A stretch of 64,000 nt of DNA from Bacteroidota bacterium (GCA_021825585.1 JAKAGT010000001.1:248001-312000); one strand, 5' to 3'; counted from the first letter of the stretch, positions 7,793 through 17,460 are shown. Translations and numbers: made by a program. Notes: generated by a model not told the origin, from the sequence alone.

Positions 7793-9088
7793 TTAGACAT
7801 TGTCGATATTCTTATTAATAAACTTTTTCAAGAACTGTATTCCTTTTCCCACAAAGCTCTTTTCGGGCTTGCGAACCACTTTCTGCTCTGCAGGCGGAGT
7901 CTCTTCCTTTTGTTCAACAAACTCGATCGTGGACTTTCCTGCGCCGCGTTTCAGGCCGTACTGGATCAGGCCAACCGCCGTCGCATATATCGGGTTTTCC
8001 ACCTCGCGTGCAAAGCCGCCGTCGAATGTCTGCGGTATGCCGATCTTCGCGGGTACGCCGAGGACGTACTCCACCAGTTCCGGCATGCCCTTCAGCAGTG
8101 CTCCGCCTCCCGTCAGGACGATTCCCGCCGACAGGTGCCGTGAATATCCGGACCGCTTGATCTCCATTGCCACGATGTCTAGCAGCTCCTCGACCCGTGG
8201 CTGGATTATTTGTGCAAGAAGTTTCTTGTTTATCTCTATCGGCTTTCGCCCGCCGATTCCCGGTATAATGATCGGCTCGTCTTCGACGACTTCCGACACC
8301 ATCGCATAACCGTGATGCACTTTGAGGTCTTCGGCCTGCTCAGGCAGTATGCCCAGACCCTTGCGTATGTCGGTCGTTATATGGTCTCCGGCAATCGGTA
8401 TGACTGCGGTATGACGAATCGTACGGTCCTCGAACACTGCCAGGTCCGTCGTCCCTCCGCCGATGTCCAGAAGCGCGACTCCGACTTCCTTCTCGTCCTC
8501 GGTGAGGACCGAATAGCTCGATGCAAGCGGCTGGAGGACGAGTTCCTCTACCTTCAGGCCCGCTCTCTCAACACACTTGTGAATATTCTGCGCGGCGGTA
8601 ACGAGCCCCGTTACCACGTGCATCGATGCCTCCACGCGGACACCCGCCATGCCGATCGGGTCATGTGTCACAGTCTGGCCGTCGATTATGAATTCCTGCG
8701 GAATTATGTGAATGATCTCCCTGTCCCGCGAGAGATGAACACGCTTCGCGTCCTCAATAAGGCGGTCGATGTCAGCTTCTGTAATTTCATGGTCCGGATT
8801 GCTGATCGTGATGATGCTGTTCGTCTTGAAACTGTCGATATGTTCGCCGGCAATTCCTACGGTGGCACTCTTTATCTTTGTGCCCGGTTTGGATTCGGCA
8901 ATCTGAATCGCCTCCTGTATCGATTTCACCGTTCTGTCGATGTTTGCAACGACGCCCCGGCTCATTCCACCCGATTTGCTCGTCCCGATCCCGAGCACGT
9001 TCAATCTGCTGTTCTGATCGGACTCGACCACCATCGCACATACTTTGGTCGTTCCGATGTCAAGCGCGACGATTATGTTGTTGTTCAT
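7793..9088 (-). CDS. ftsA: cell division protein FtsA
   Basis: Actin-like ATPase that tethers FtsZ to the membrane and recruits later division proteins. 431 residues from the ATG at 9088, which has AAGGTG five bases upstream; a GTG six bases earlier is possible but overlaps the RBS. Actin-fold signatures: ALDIGTTKVCAMV (phosphate 1), the 1C subdomain around residues 85-165, LLDIGGGTTDLAVF (phosphate 2) and GIVLTGGGALLKGM (adenosine). The C-terminus (FVGKGIQFLKKFINKNIDNV) is an amphipathic membrane-targeting helix. It lies between ftsQ and ftsZ, the usual order. Confidence 0.97.
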   Translation of the reverse strand: MNNNIIVALDIGTTKVCAMVVESDQNSRLNVLGIGTSKSGGMSRGVVANIDRTVKSIQEAIQIAESKPGTKIKSATVGIAGEHIDSFKTNSIITISNPDHEITEADIDRLIEDAKRVHLSRDREIIHIIPQEFIIDGQTVTHDPIGMAGVRVEASMHVVTGLVTAAQNIHKCVERAGLKVEELVLQPLASSYSVLTEDEKEVGVALLDIGGGTTDLAVFEDRTIRHTAVIPIAGDHITTDIRKGLGILPEQAEDLKVHHGYAMVSEVVEDEPIIIPGIGGRKPIEINKKLLAQIIQPRVEELLDIVAMEIKRSGYSRHLSAGIVLTGGGALLKGMPELVEYVLGVPAKIGIPQTFDGGFAREVENPIYATAVGLIQYGLKRGAGKSTIEFVEQKEETPPAEQKVVRKPEKSFVGKGIQFLKKFINKNIDNV

Positions 9089-9097
9089 ATACACACC

Positions 9098-9895
9098 TTA
9101 GTTTACTTTCTCAGAGACGCCCTCAGCCGAAGTTCCTGAAGAAGGCGACCTAAAACCCGACCCGGAAGATTCGGCGTCAGCGTTGCCAAGAACAATCTGA
9201 CCATCGTATCTCAGATCCACATAGCTGTAATCCGAACTCCCCGTATCCGCAACTTTTGTCAGGAATTCGTGCAGGTAGAGGAGTTTTCTTTCGAAGTCGC
9301 CCTTCCCGATGATAATCGGAAGAGATGACGACGTGGCATACGCCACAATATTGCCCTCCATCAGACGAACCTCCGCAATGCTCGCACTCAGCGACGGGCC
9401 GTATTTGCCGGCGTCGGTTATGAATTTTACGGCCTGCATGAGATTACCTTTTACCGTATCGCCCACCTGAAGTTGTGCTTTTACATTAGTGATGACCGGC
9501 AGATCGTTCTTGCGCTCCAGCGGCACGGGAAGCACTATGCCCCTGTCGTCGACCGAAAGCATCGAATTGACGGTCGAGACGAGTGCAATCGGATTGCGCT
9601 CATGGATGGTTATCGCCAGATCGTACGGCAGCGCGCGAACAACCACTGCTTCCTTGACAAAGGGGTTCCTTTCAAGCCGCTCGGATATCCTCAAGAGGCT
9701 CAATTGGTAAAGCGGACTTCCTTCCCTGACGTTTGCGAGCTCCTTGACCTGGGAATCGGTGAGAATGTGGGTGTCATAGACACTCACATTTTCCAGCAAG
9801 AGGCGGTTCTTCCAGCCCTGCGAAACCAGATAGAGGGCGGCCAAAGCCGAAATCACAAGCACCAGGTTCAAATATGTCCTTTCAATCTTCTTCAC
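9098..9895 (-). CDS. ftsQ: cell division protein FtsQ
   Basis: Bitopic division protein of 265 residues. A short cytoplasmic N-terminus is followed by one membrane helix (LNLVLVISALAALYLVSQ, about residues 9-26), then a POTRA domain (ENVSVYDTHILTDSQVKELANVREGSPLYQLSLLRISERLERNPFVKEA region, about 35-105) and the beta domain. It would link FtsA/FtsZ inside the cell to the FtsL and FtsI complex in the periplasm. It starts with a 4-base overlap with murB, so translation is probably coupled. The last 25 residues are Ser- and Gly-rich and likely disordered. Confidence 0.93.
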   Translation of the reverse strand: MKKIERTYLNLVLVISALAALYLVSQGWKNRLLLENVSVYDTHILTDSQVKELANVREGSPLYQLSLLRISERLERNPFVKEAVVVRALPYDLAITIHERNPIALVSTVNSMLSVDDRGIVLPVPLERKNDLPVITNVKAQLQVGDTVKGNLMQAVKFITDAGKYGPSLSASIAEVRLMEGNIVAYATSSSLPIIIGKGDFERKLLYLHEFLTKVADTGSSDYSYVDLRYDGQIVLGNADAESSGSGFRSPSSGTSAEGVSEKVN

Positions 9896-10830
9896 GCTAC
9901 CGAACTCACCAGGGTTTCCGCTTCATCCCTTAATCCCTCCGAGAACCCCAGCAGCTTCACTTCCAGCTCGAGGGTCACGCCGAATTTCTCCTGCACCTTT
10001 TCCCGTGCGGTCTTAATCAGCCTGATTACGTCGATCGAAGAAGCGCCTCCGAGATTAACGATGAAGTTGCCGTGTCTCGGGGAGATTTCAGCATTTCCGA
10101 TTCTGAGTCCCCTCAGACCGCAGTTCTCAATCAGCCTCCCGGCAGAATTCATGGCAGGATTCCTGAAAATCAAACCTGCGTTGGGCAATTCGGTTGGCTG
10201 TGATTCGCTTCTGCGCAGCAGAAGCTCCCGCCTCACCCGTTTCATTTCCGTCTTGTCGCCGTCCGGGAACCTGAATGTTCCGCTCACGATAATGTCGTCG
10301 GAAAGCGAACTGAACTGATATCCGAACACCGCCGCCTCCCGAGGAAAGATCTTCAGCTCACCCCTGCGGATGACCTCCACTTCGACGAGATAATCGGAAA
10401 TCGAACCGCCGTAGGCACCTGTGTTCTTTATGAGGGCGCCTCCCAGGGTACCCGGGAAGCCCGCGAGCATCTCCATTCCGTGCAGGCCGTTGTTTATGCA
10501 GAAGTCAACCAGGCTTGCAAGCTTGGTCCCGGCCCCGGCCTTCAGAAGATCGCCGCCGAATCCGATATCGCAAAGGCCCCGCTCAAGGTTGATGGCCGCT
10601 CCCCGGTAACCGTAGTCGTTGACGAGCACATTGCTCCCGTTCCCGATTATGTCGAACGGAAAGCCGTGCTCGATGAGTATGTTGATCAAGACTGCAAGAT
10701 CGCCCGAATCCATCGGTTCGAAATAGAAATCCGCCGCGCCTCCGAGCCTGAACGTAGTCAGATTGGCGAGCGGCTCTCCGATTCCGATATGACCGCGGAA
10801 ATATTTCTTCAGTTGCTCTACCGAAATCAT
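9892..10830 (-). CDS. murB: UDP-N-acetylenolpyruvoylglucosamine reductase MurB
   Basis: FAD enzyme that reduces UDP-GlcNAc-enolpyruvate to UDP-MurNAc with NADPH. 312 residues. FAD-binding motifs are clear: NLTTFRLGGAADF, IIGNGSNVLVNDYG, and AGFPGTLGGALIKNTGAYG. The catalytic Ser is in SQPTELPNAGLIFRNP (after the RRSESQP segment) and the late Glu in the LELEVKLLGF end region. Without the extra loops of the E. coli enzyme it looks like a type II MurB. It overlaps murC and ftsQ by 4 bases at each end. Confidence 0.96.
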   Translation of the reverse strand: MISVEQLKKYFRGHIGIGEPLANLTTFRLGGAADFYFEPMDSGDLAVLINILIEHGFPFDIIGNGSNVLVNDYGYRGAAINLERGLCDIGFGGDLLKAGAGTKLASLVDFCINNGLHGMEMLAGFPGTLGGALIKNTGAYGGSISDYLVEVEVIRRGELKIFPREAAVFGYQFSSLSDDIIVSGTFRFPDGDKTEMKRVRRELLLRRSESQPTELPNAGLIFRNPAMNSAGRLIENCGLRGLRIGNAEISPRHGNFIVNLGGASSIDVIRLIKTAREKVQEKFGVTLELEVKLLGFSEGLRDEAETLVSSVA

Positions 10831-12236
10831 GATTTCCTCTTTGCTCCGTGCTTGACGGTCGACGGTTTCAACATGTTCACGAACTCTTCGCCGAATTTCG
10901 ATATGTCGCCGGCGCCGAGGGTGACGACTATGTCGCCGGGCTTCTTGATTTTCATCAGGAATTCAGGAAGCTCCTTCTTATCGGGCACGTAATAAGCTTC
11001 CTTGTGTCCGAACGCCCTGGCATCGTTTACAATCAGTTCGCCTGTAATGCCCTGGATCGGCTCTTCACGTGCCGGATAGATTTCGGTCACGACGAGAATG
11101 TCCGCATTGAGAAAACTTCGGCCGAACTCGTCATGGAAGTCCCTCGTCCTCGAGAAAAGGTGCGGCTGAAACACGGCTACGACTCTCCTCTCGGGCCATC
11201 CGGACTTCAACGCGGACAACGTAGCCTGCACCTCGGTCGGGTGATGTGCATAGTCGTCGATGACCATCACACCGCCGACTTCCGCCTTCGTCTCGAGTCT
11301 CCGGTAGACACCGGTAAACGACTCGACGGCCCTCTTGATCTGCGCAAAGTCTATTCCGAGCTCCAGCCCGATGCCGATAGAGGCGAGAGAGTTCTTGACG
11401 TTGTGCAAGCCCGGGACGTTCAGCTGAATCTCGCCGAGGTCCTTGCCGTGCCGGAGGAGAGTGAAGCGGCTCCTGTTTGCCTGAAAAGAAATGTTGACTG
11501 CGCGCAAATCCGACTGCACGTTCAGACCGTAGGTAACGATCTTTTTCCTGATGAGCGGGAGTATTTCCTGTATCGAAGGCTCATCGAGGCATAGAATCAC
11601 AAATCCGTAAAACGGGACCTTGTTCGCGAATTCGACGAACGCCCGCTTTATGTCCTCCAGATCGGTGTATATATCAAGATGCTCCCGCTCGAGCGTCGTG
11701 ATTGCGGCTATTACGGGAGCAAGCTGCAGGAACGACCTGTCGAACTCATCGGCCTCGACGACTATATACTCGCCGTGACCGAGCCGCGCGTTCGTGCCGC
11801 CGAAGCTGGAGAGCTTTCCCCCGACTATGACCGTCGGATCCAGCCCGCCGTCCATCAGCACGAGGCTCGTCATGCTGGTCGTAGTAGTCTTGCCGTGAGT
11901 GCCGGCTATCGCGATACCGTATTTCATCCGCATTAGCTCGGCGAGCATTTCGGCCCTGCGAATGACCGGGATCTTCCTTTCCGCCGCCGCGACGAGCTCC
12001 GGATTATCCAGATGAACAGCTGAAGAGTAGACAACCACGTCCGCTTCGTTGAGATTCTTCGCCGAATGGCCCTTGTAGACTCTCGCGCCCAGTTTCGAGA
12101 GGCGTTCGGTTATTTCGCCGTGCTGTCTGTCGGAACCGCTGACCTCGAACCCCTGGTCCAGCAGAATTTCTGCTATTCCGCTCATACCGATTCCGCCGAT
12201 TCCGACCATATGGATTTTTCTTACACTCTTGAACAT
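10827..12236 (-). CDS. murC: UDP-N-acetylmuramate--L-alanine ligase MurC
   Basis: ATP-dependent Mur ligase that adds L-Ala to UDP-MurNAc in the cytoplasm. 469 residues. N-terminal Rossmann motif MVGIGGIGMSGIAEIL (10-25), ATP-binding GTHGKTTTTS (about 114-123), the central EADEFDRSF and the C-terminal DDYAHHPTE with the AHHP typical for MurC, then FQPHLFSRT. Start ATG at 12236. It overlaps murB by 4 bases and is two bases after the PH-like membrane protein gene. Confidence 0.98.
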   Translation of the reverse strand: MFKSVRKIHMVGIGGIGMSGIAEILLDQGFEVSGSDRQHGEITERLSKLGARVYKGHSAKNLNEADVVVYSSAVHLDNPELVAAAERKIPVIRRAEMLAELMRMKYGIAIAGTHGKTTTTSMTSLVLMDGGLDPTVIVGGKLSSFGGTNARLGHGEYIVVEADEFDRSFLQLAPVIAAITTLEREHLDIYTDLEDIKRAFVEFANKVPFYGFVILCLDEPSIQEILPLIRKKIVTYGLNVQSDLRAVNISFQANRSRFTLLRHGKDLGEIQLNVPGLHNVKNSLASIGIGLELGIDFAQIKRAVESFTGVYRRLETKAEVGGVMVIDDYAHHPTEVQATLSALKSGWPERRVVAVFQPHLFSRTRDFHDEFGRSFLNADILVVTEIYPAREEPIQGITGELIVNDARAFGHKEAYYVPDKKELPEFLMKIKKPGDIVVTLGAGDISKFGEEFVNMLKPSTVKHGAKRKS

Positions 12237-12237
12237 A

Positions 12238-12699
12238 TCAGCCCACCCTCTGGCTTAAACTCTTGAACGTCTCGATCATGTCCTTTTCTTCGTGGAAATG
12301 GACGGGATTTATGCGTACGGTCCTCCTCTGGTCCTTCAGCTTGATCCTTATTACTCTGAAACTTCCGCGAACCTTCATACGCTTCGCCCGGCCAACCCTG
12401 ATTTCCTCTATTTCCGACAGCTTGATCGTCTTGATGTCGAACCGGTTCCCGAGAATTATGGAATCGTCGGTTACGACTACGTCCCTCTGGTGAAGCATAT
12501 TGAAGACCAGGATGACGACCGAATAAAGGAGCACGATCACAAACGCATAGACGATCGGATCCCTGAAGACAATTCTGAATTCGCCTTCCGCGAACGTGCC
12601 TCTGATGACCGCGTAAACCAGCAGGGCAAGCGCGTACACGGCTACCGACTGATAATAGAATTCGAATCTCCGTTTGAAGTGCTTATGCATTTCCGGCAA
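12238..12699 (-). CDS. small PH-like membrane protein inside the dcw cluster
   Basis: 153 residues. Two closely spaced membrane helices (about residues 17-34, AVYALALLVYAVIRG, and 48-68, AFVIVLLYSVVILVFNML) are followed by a soluble beta-rich domain (RDVVVTDDSIILGNRFDIK, then IEEIRVGRAKRMKVRG) that resembles the bacterial PH-like domains of the YdbT/YvcR type. It overlaps the end of murG by 17 bases and is two bases from murC, so it is transcribed and probably translated with them. It is not a standard dcw member; its position suggests a role in envelope synthesis or division, but no function can be assigned. Confidence 0.75.
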   Translation of the reverse strand: MPEMHKHFKRRFEFYYQSVAVYALALLVYAVIRGTFAEGEFRIVFRDPIVYAFVIVLLYSVVILVFNMLHQRDVVVTDDSIILGNRFDIKTIKLSEIEEIRVGRAKRMKVRGSFRVIRIKLKDQRRTVRINPVHFHEEKDMIETFKSLSQRVG

Positions 12700-13771
12700 T
12701 CCTCAAAACAGATTTCGCAATGACATCGGCGGCATCCTGATGCGACAGGCTCCTTATCTTATCCCGCATATCCGAAAGACGCGGCATGTTATCGACCAGA
12801 TCGATGAGTGTTCGCTTGAACTTTTCCTTTATCTCGGACTCCTGTACCATGACAGCTGCGCCGCTCTCGACGAGCGAGCGCGCGTTTTCAACCTGGTGGT
12901 TCGCTGCCGCGTAAGGGAACGGCACTATAAGCGATGGGAGATTAAAGTAGATGAGTTCTGCAACCGTGGTGGCCCCGCCTCTGCAGACGGCGATATCGGC
13001 CGCCGCGTAGGCGAATTCCATTTTCTCTACAAACTTCTCAACGCGGACTGAGTCCGGATGATCCTTCTGGCTCTCCTTGATCCTCTCGAAATCAACAGAG
13101 CCCGTTTGCCATATCAACTGGTAATCGCGGCCTATTAAATCGTCAACGACATTCAATACTGCACTGTTAAGTCCTACGGCTCCAAGACTGCCGCCCGTGA
13201 CAAGGACTGTCTTCTTTCCGGAGCTCAGGCCGAAGTGGCTTCGTCCTTCCTCCTGACTCAGCCTCGGCATTTTTCTGAGCGGACTTCCCGTCAGATGCAG
13301 GTTACGGCGCTCTCGAAAATACTTTTTGGAAGACTCAAATGCAATGTGAACCTCCCTCGCGTATGGAGAGAACATCCTTGTCATGACTCCCGGATAACTG
13401 TTATGCTCCTGGAGTACGATAGGCACTCTTGCAACCACCGCCGCCGCACATACCGGGCCCGACACGTAGCCGCCTGTTCCAACGACAACCTTCGGCTTGT
13501 AAGTCATGAGAAGTTTCAGGGACTGCAGAATTGAGACAACGACTTTGACGGGAAGAAGGAAGTTCGACAGCCTGAACTTTCTCGAAAAGCCGCCGATCCA
13601 TATTGTGCGGAACTTGTAACCGAGCTGCGGCACAACCCGCGCTTCGATCCTGTTCCTGGTCCCCACGAACATTATATCCACATCTTTCGATTCAGCGAGC
13701 CTCTCCGCGATCGCAACCGCGGGGAACAGGTGTCCGCCGGTACCGCCGCCCGCAAACAGGATCCTCGTCAT
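12683..13771 (-). CDS. murG: MurG, undecaprenyl-PP-MurNAc-pentapeptide GlcNAc transferase
   Basis: Membrane-associated glycosyltransferase that converts lipid I to lipid II. 362 residues from the ATG at 13771, which overlaps the ftsW stop codon by one base (TGATG); the frame is open further upstream inside ftsW, but that part is out of family. GT-B fold signatures: FAGGGTGGHLFPA (5-17, acceptor loop), VVGTGGYVSGPV, LQEHNSYPG, VTGGSLGAVGLN and the UDP-GlcNAc motif CRGGATTVAEL. The length is normal for the family. Confidence 0.98.
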   Translation of the reverse strand: MTRILFAGGGTGGHLFPAVAIAERLAESKDVDIMFVGTRNRIEARVVPQLGYKFRTIWIGGFSRKFRLSNFLLPVKVVVSILQSLKLLMTYKPKVVVGTGGYVSGPVCAAAVVARVPIVLQEHNSYPGVMTRMFSPYAREVHIAFESSKKYFRERRNLHLTGSPLRKMPRLSQEEGRSHFGLSSGKKTVLVTGGSLGAVGLNSAVLNVVDDLIGRDYQLIWQTGSVDFERIKESQKDHPDSVRVEKFVEKMEFAYAAADIAVCRGGATTVAELIYFNLPSLIVPFPYAAANHQVENARSLVESGAAVMVQESEIKEKFKRTLIDLVDNMPRLSDMRDKIRSLSHQDAADVIAKSVLRIAGNA

Positions 13772-14997
13772 CAACTGTATATCCTCCCTACGACAGGATC
13801 GTTGTTCTTCACAACCGGTTTGCGGACTTCCTTCACCTTCCGGTCCGCAGCTTCGCTCTCTGCCGCATCGGGAATCTGCTTGGACACGTTCAGGAGAACT
13901 CCTACCGCTATGGAATTCACTATCATGGCAGTTCCGCCGTAGCTGATGAACGGCATGGGGAGCCCGGTTGCCGGGAAAAGCCCGATGGCTACGCCCGCAT
14001 TTATGAATGCATAGAGACAAATCGCGCTCGTAATCCCCGTGGTCAGGAGAAATCCGAAGCGGTCGGGCGCCCGTTTGGCGATGGCTGTCCCCCGGAAAGC
14101 AAGGAACAGGAAAATGAGCATCACGAGAACCGACCCCCATAGGCCGTATTCCTCACCGATGATGGAGTAAATGAAGTCTCCGTACGATTCAGGCAGGAAT
14201 AGATTTCTCTGCTTGCTGTTTCCGGGTCCTACTCCGAGTATGCCGCCGTTGCCGAAACCGATTATCGACTGATGAACCTGGTAGTTGCCGGAGCCGTGGT
14301 GAAGCCATGATTCAACTCTAGCCACGCGGTAGGATTGGAGCATCATGACTCCCCCGCCGATCACGACCGCGATCAGTACCAGAACCGCCAGATGCCTTTT
14401 CCTTACGCCGCCCGCCACAAACAGGACTCCCACAACTGCGAGTATCATTAAGGCAGTGCTGAAGTTAGGCTGCAAAACGATCAAAATTGTGATTATTCCG
14501 GTGGCGGCAATCGGATGGAAGAGACTCTTGTAATCGTCCAGTTTGCCGAAATTCTCAGCAAGATATGCCGCAACAAAGAACAAGATTGCGATTCTGGCGA
14601 TCTCGGAGGGTTCGAAGCTGAAAATTCCGAGGTGGATCCAGCGGGAAGCGCCCTTTATGATGACTCTCTGTCCCATCGCAACGATGAGGAGAAATCCGGA
14701 AATCACCAGCAGGTGAAGCGCATATTTCTGGTATTTGTGATAGTCGATTTTCGCGATCACGAAGATCAGGACAATTCCCGTAAGAACCTTGAACAAATGA
14801 CTCCTGAGAAGATAGGCAGGATTCTGGAACTTCAGCTCAGACCAGAAAGCGCTGGCACTGTAAACGACGACCAGGCTCATAAACATGAGCGAGAGTATCG
14901 CAAACAGAAACATTTTGTCCGCCGGCTTCATCTGAGACCTTTCGGAGCCCGATGCCCGGGAGACGATTTCGGATTCGTTCGTCGCTGCCCGACTCAC
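13771..14997 (-). CDS. ftsW: peptidoglycan glycosyltransferase FtsW (SEDS family)
   Basis: Polytopic SEDS glycosyltransferase that polymerises lipid II at the septum with FtsI. 408 residues, about ten membrane helices. Family signatures visible: SASAFW in the first helix region, RWIHLGIFSFEPSEIARI, LQPNFSTALM, and IIGEEYGLWGSVLVM, where the Glu pair belongs to the extracellular loop before helix 8, then GLPMPFISYGGTAMI. It overlaps murD by 4 bases and murG by 1. The N-terminal 22 residues and C-terminal 25 are charged and cytoplasmic. Confidence 0.97.
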   Translation of the reverse strand: MSRAATNESEIVSRASGSERSQMKPADKMFLFAILSLMFMSLVVVYSASAFWSELKFQNPAYLLRSHLFKVLTGIVLIFVIAKIDYHKYQKYALHLLVISGFLLIVAMGQRVIIKGASRWIHLGIFSFEPSEIARIAILFFVAAYLAENFGKLDDYKSLFHPIAATGIITILIVLQPNFSTALMILAVVGVLFVAGGVRKRHLAVLVLIAVVIGGGVMMLQSYRVARVESWLHHGSGNYQVHQSIIGFGNGGILGVGPGNSKQRNLFLPESYGDFIYSIIGEEYGLWGSVLVMLIFLFLAFRGTAIAKRAPDRFGFLLTTGITSAICLYAFINAGVAIGLFPATGLPMPFISYGGTAMIVNSIAVGVLLNVSKQIPDAAESEAADRKVKEVRKPVVKNNDPVVGRIYS

Positions 14998-16349
14998 AGT
15001 TCGTTCACCAGCCTTTTAAACTCTCTTCCTCTATGCTCATAATCCTGAAACATATCGAAGCTCGCACAGGCCGGCGAGAGGAGGACGACATCGCCCTTCA
15101 CCGCTTCCCGGCGCGCTTTGGCTACGGCGTCTTCCATCGATGCCGCCATGATGCATTTCGTCTTATCGGAAAACTCCTTCTGCATTTTTACAGCAGCCTG
15201 TCCGATGAGAATAATCGCCCGCACTTTGTTCTTCACGAGTTCGAACAACGGGGAATAATCGTTGCCCTTATCCTTCCCGCCTGCAATAAGGATTATCGGC
15301 GACTCGAAGCTTCCCAGCGCGTACCAGACCGCATCGACATTGGTGGCTTTCGAATCGTTGACGTATTTAACTCCGTCCAGTTCCCTCACCGGTTCAAGCC
15401 GGTGTTCGACTCCCGGAAACTCCCGAAGCGTATCCGCGATGACGTCGATGGTCACTCCCATCGACCGGGCGGCAAGAGCCGATGCGATTGAGTTGTAGAG
15501 ATTGTGTACGCCGCGGATCCTGATTTCTTTCGAGTCTATCAGGGGAATCCGCTTCCCGTCCTCTGCCAGATATACTTTTCCGTCTTCGACAAAAGCGCCG
15601 TTCGTCAGCTTATCTCTGACGCTGAACGGTAAACGCTTCGACGGCAGACCTTCGCAGTGCTTGCTCACCGGGCCGTCGTCGTGGTTGTAAATTGAAAAAT
15701 CATCCGGCGTCTGGTTCATGAACAATTTGAACTTGGCGTCCATGTAAGCCTGGTAATTTTCATACCGGTCGAGGTGATCCGGTGTAATATTGAGAAGCAC
15801 CGCCGTCTTCGGCTTGAACGTCGAGACGTTGTCCAATTGGAAGCTCGACACTTCAGCCACAACAACGGAATCCTCACCCGCATCCAGCACGTAGTCGGAT
15901 ATCGGCAGGCCGATATTGCCGGCCACAACGGTCTTCCGCCCGGCTTTCTCGAATATCCTGCCGGTCAGCGAAGTAGTGGTCGTCTTGCCGTTCGAACCGG
16001 TTATGGCAACTATCGGGGCACGGCAGAACCAGGAGGCGACCTCAATTTCGCTGCAGACGTTCAATCCGACTTTCAACGCGTGTTGAACCAGATTGGTATT
16101 AGACGGTACGCCGGGGCTTATCACGATAAAATCCGCATCGAACACCCTGTCCGAATGAGCTCCGAACTCGAAGGGCACTCCGAGCTTCTCGAGCGCCTGG
16201 ATCTGCTCACCCGCCTCTTCCCGCGGCTTCCGGTCGCTGACGAACACGCTTGCACCCTGCGCCTTGAGGAGCCTGGCAACTGCGATGCCGCTTCTGGCGG
16301 CGCCGAGCACCGACACTCTCGCGGACTGTATCTTAACAGGGGCGCTCAA
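14994..16349 (-). CDS. murD: UDP-N-acetylmuramoylalanine--D-glutamate ligase MurD
   Basis: Mur ligase adding D-Glu to UDP-MurNAc-L-Ala. 451 residues: N-terminal Rossmann VLGAARSGIAVARLL (14-28), ATP loop ITGSNGKTTTTSL, VVAEVSSFQLDNV, LNITPDHLDRY with the catalytic His, YVNDSKATN, IAGGKDKG, and LLSPACASFDMFQDYEHRG near the C-terminus. All are typical MurD. It sits between mraY (one base apart) and ftsW (4-base overlap). Confidence 0.98.
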   Translation of the reverse strand: MSAPVKIQSARVSVLGAARSGIAVARLLKAQGASVFVSDRKPREEAGEQIQALEKLGVPFEFGAHSDRVFDADFIVISPGVPSNTNLVQHALKVGLNVCSEIEVASWFCRAPIVAITGSNGKTTTTSLTGRIFEKAGRKTVVAGNIGLPISDYVLDAGEDSVVVAEVSSFQLDNVSTFKPKTAVLLNITPDHLDRYENYQAYMDAKFKLFMNQTPDDFSIYNHDDGPVSKHCEGLPSKRLPFSVRDKLTNGAFVEDGKVYLAEDGKRIPLIDSKEIRIRGVHNLYNSIASALAARSMGVTIDVIADTLREFPGVEHRLEPVRELDGVKYVNDSKATNVDAVWYALGSFESPIILIAGGKDKGNDYSPLFELVKNKVRAIILIGQAAVKMQKEFSDKTKCIMAASMEDAVAKARREAVKGDVVLLSPACASFDMFQDYEHRGREFKRLVNEL

Positions 16350-16350
16350 A

Positions 16351-17460
16351 TCATCTCACCTTGAAAGTTGTTAGACTCAGGATAGCCAGAAGTATTCCGA
16401 TTATGTAGAATCTCGTCACGATCTTCGGCTCCGAGATGCCGTCGAGTTCGAAATGATGATGAAGAGGAGCCATCTTGAAGACGCGTCGGCCCTCTCCATA
16501 TTTCTTCTTCGTATACTTGAAATACAACCGCTGAATAATCACAGACAGCGCCTCGGCGAGGAATATTCCCCCCAGAATCGGAAGGACAAGTTCCTTCTTG
16601 ATCATGAGGGAGACTCCCGCGATTGCGCCGCCAAGCGCAAGCGAACCCGTATCACCCATGAAAACCTGTGCCGGGTAAGCATTGTACCACAAAAATCCAA
16701 GAGAAGCCCCGACGAGTGCGGAGCAATAAACGGTGAGTTCGCCCGAGCCGCGGAGATATATAATGTTAAGATAGCGGCTGAAATCGATATTGCCCGAAAC
16801 GTAGCTCATCAACGCCAGAGTCAGCGCCGTGATGCCGACCGTCCCGATGGCAAGACCGTCGAGGCCGTCCGTCAGGTTTACCGCATTCGAGGTCGCGGTG
16901 ATTATGAACACGACTACCGGTATATAAAAGACCGAATAGTCGAAATTGAGATTCTTGAAAAACGGAACCGTCGTCAACGAGTTGAACGGCGCGAACTGCG
17001 GAGAAAAGAAAAGTATCGATCCGATTATGAGTCCGATAGTAATTTGGCCGATCAGCTTGTATCGCGCTATTAGCCCCTTCTTCTTTTTCTTGACGACCTT
17101 AAGGTAGTCGTCCGCGAAGCCGAGAAGTCCGAGCCATATGGTCATGAGAAGTATGAGGAGCACATAAGAATTTCCCAGATCTCCCCAGAGCAGGAGTGGA
17201 ATTACGACCGATCCTAAAATGATAAGCCCGCCCATCGTCGGTGTTCCGGCCTTGGAAAGATGAGACTTGGGACCTTCGACTTTTGCCTGCTCGCCTATCT
17301 GATGCTTGTGGAGCTTCCTGATGACCATCGGGCCGATGACGAAGCTGATAAGCAGCGCCGTTATGGCAGCAAGCGCGGAACGAAACGTGATATACCTGAA
17401 CAGGCCGAATCCCGGAGGATGAAATTGTCTTTCCAGCAGATCGAATAAGTAATAGAGCAT
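16351..17460 (-). CDS. mraY: phospho-N-acetylmuramoyl-pentapeptide transferase MraY
   Basis: Integral membrane enzyme forming lipid I from UDP-MurNAc-pentapeptide and undecaprenyl phosphate. 369 residues with about ten membrane helices. Signatures: GTPTMGGLIIL, GFADDYLKVVKKKKKGL (the Asp pair), NLTDGLDGLAIG (catalytic Asp region), NAYPAQVFMGDTGSLALGG, and the MAPLHHHFEL sequence of the HHH motif. The ATG overlaps the end of murF by one base. Confidence 0.98.
   Translation of the reverse strand: MLYYLFDLLERQFHPPGFGLFRYITFRSALAAITALLISFVIGPMVIRKLHKHQIGEQAKVEGPKSHLSKAGTPTMGGLIILGSVVIPLLLWGDLGNSYVLLILLMTIWLGLLGFADDYLKVVKKKKKGLIARYKLIGQITIGLIIGSILFFSPQFAPFNSLTTVPFFKNLNFDYSVFYIPVVVFIITATSNAVNLTDGLDGLAIGTVGITALTLALMSYVSGNIDFSRYLNIIYLRGSGELTVYCSALVGASLGFLWYNAYPAQVFMGDTGSLALGGAIAGVSLMIKKELVLPILGGIFLAEALSVIIQRLYFKYTKKKYGEGRRVFKMAPLHHHFELDGISEPKIVTRFYIIGILLAILSLTTFKVR

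Noticed and set aside
8210-9139. 309-codon open frame on the plus strand
   Set aside because: Antisense to ftsA; no RBS or recognisable domain.
13772-14140. 123-codon upstream extension of the murG frame
   Set aside because: It lies wholly inside ftsW in another frame; the MurG family starts at MTRILFAGGGTGG, whose ATG overlaps the ftsW stop.
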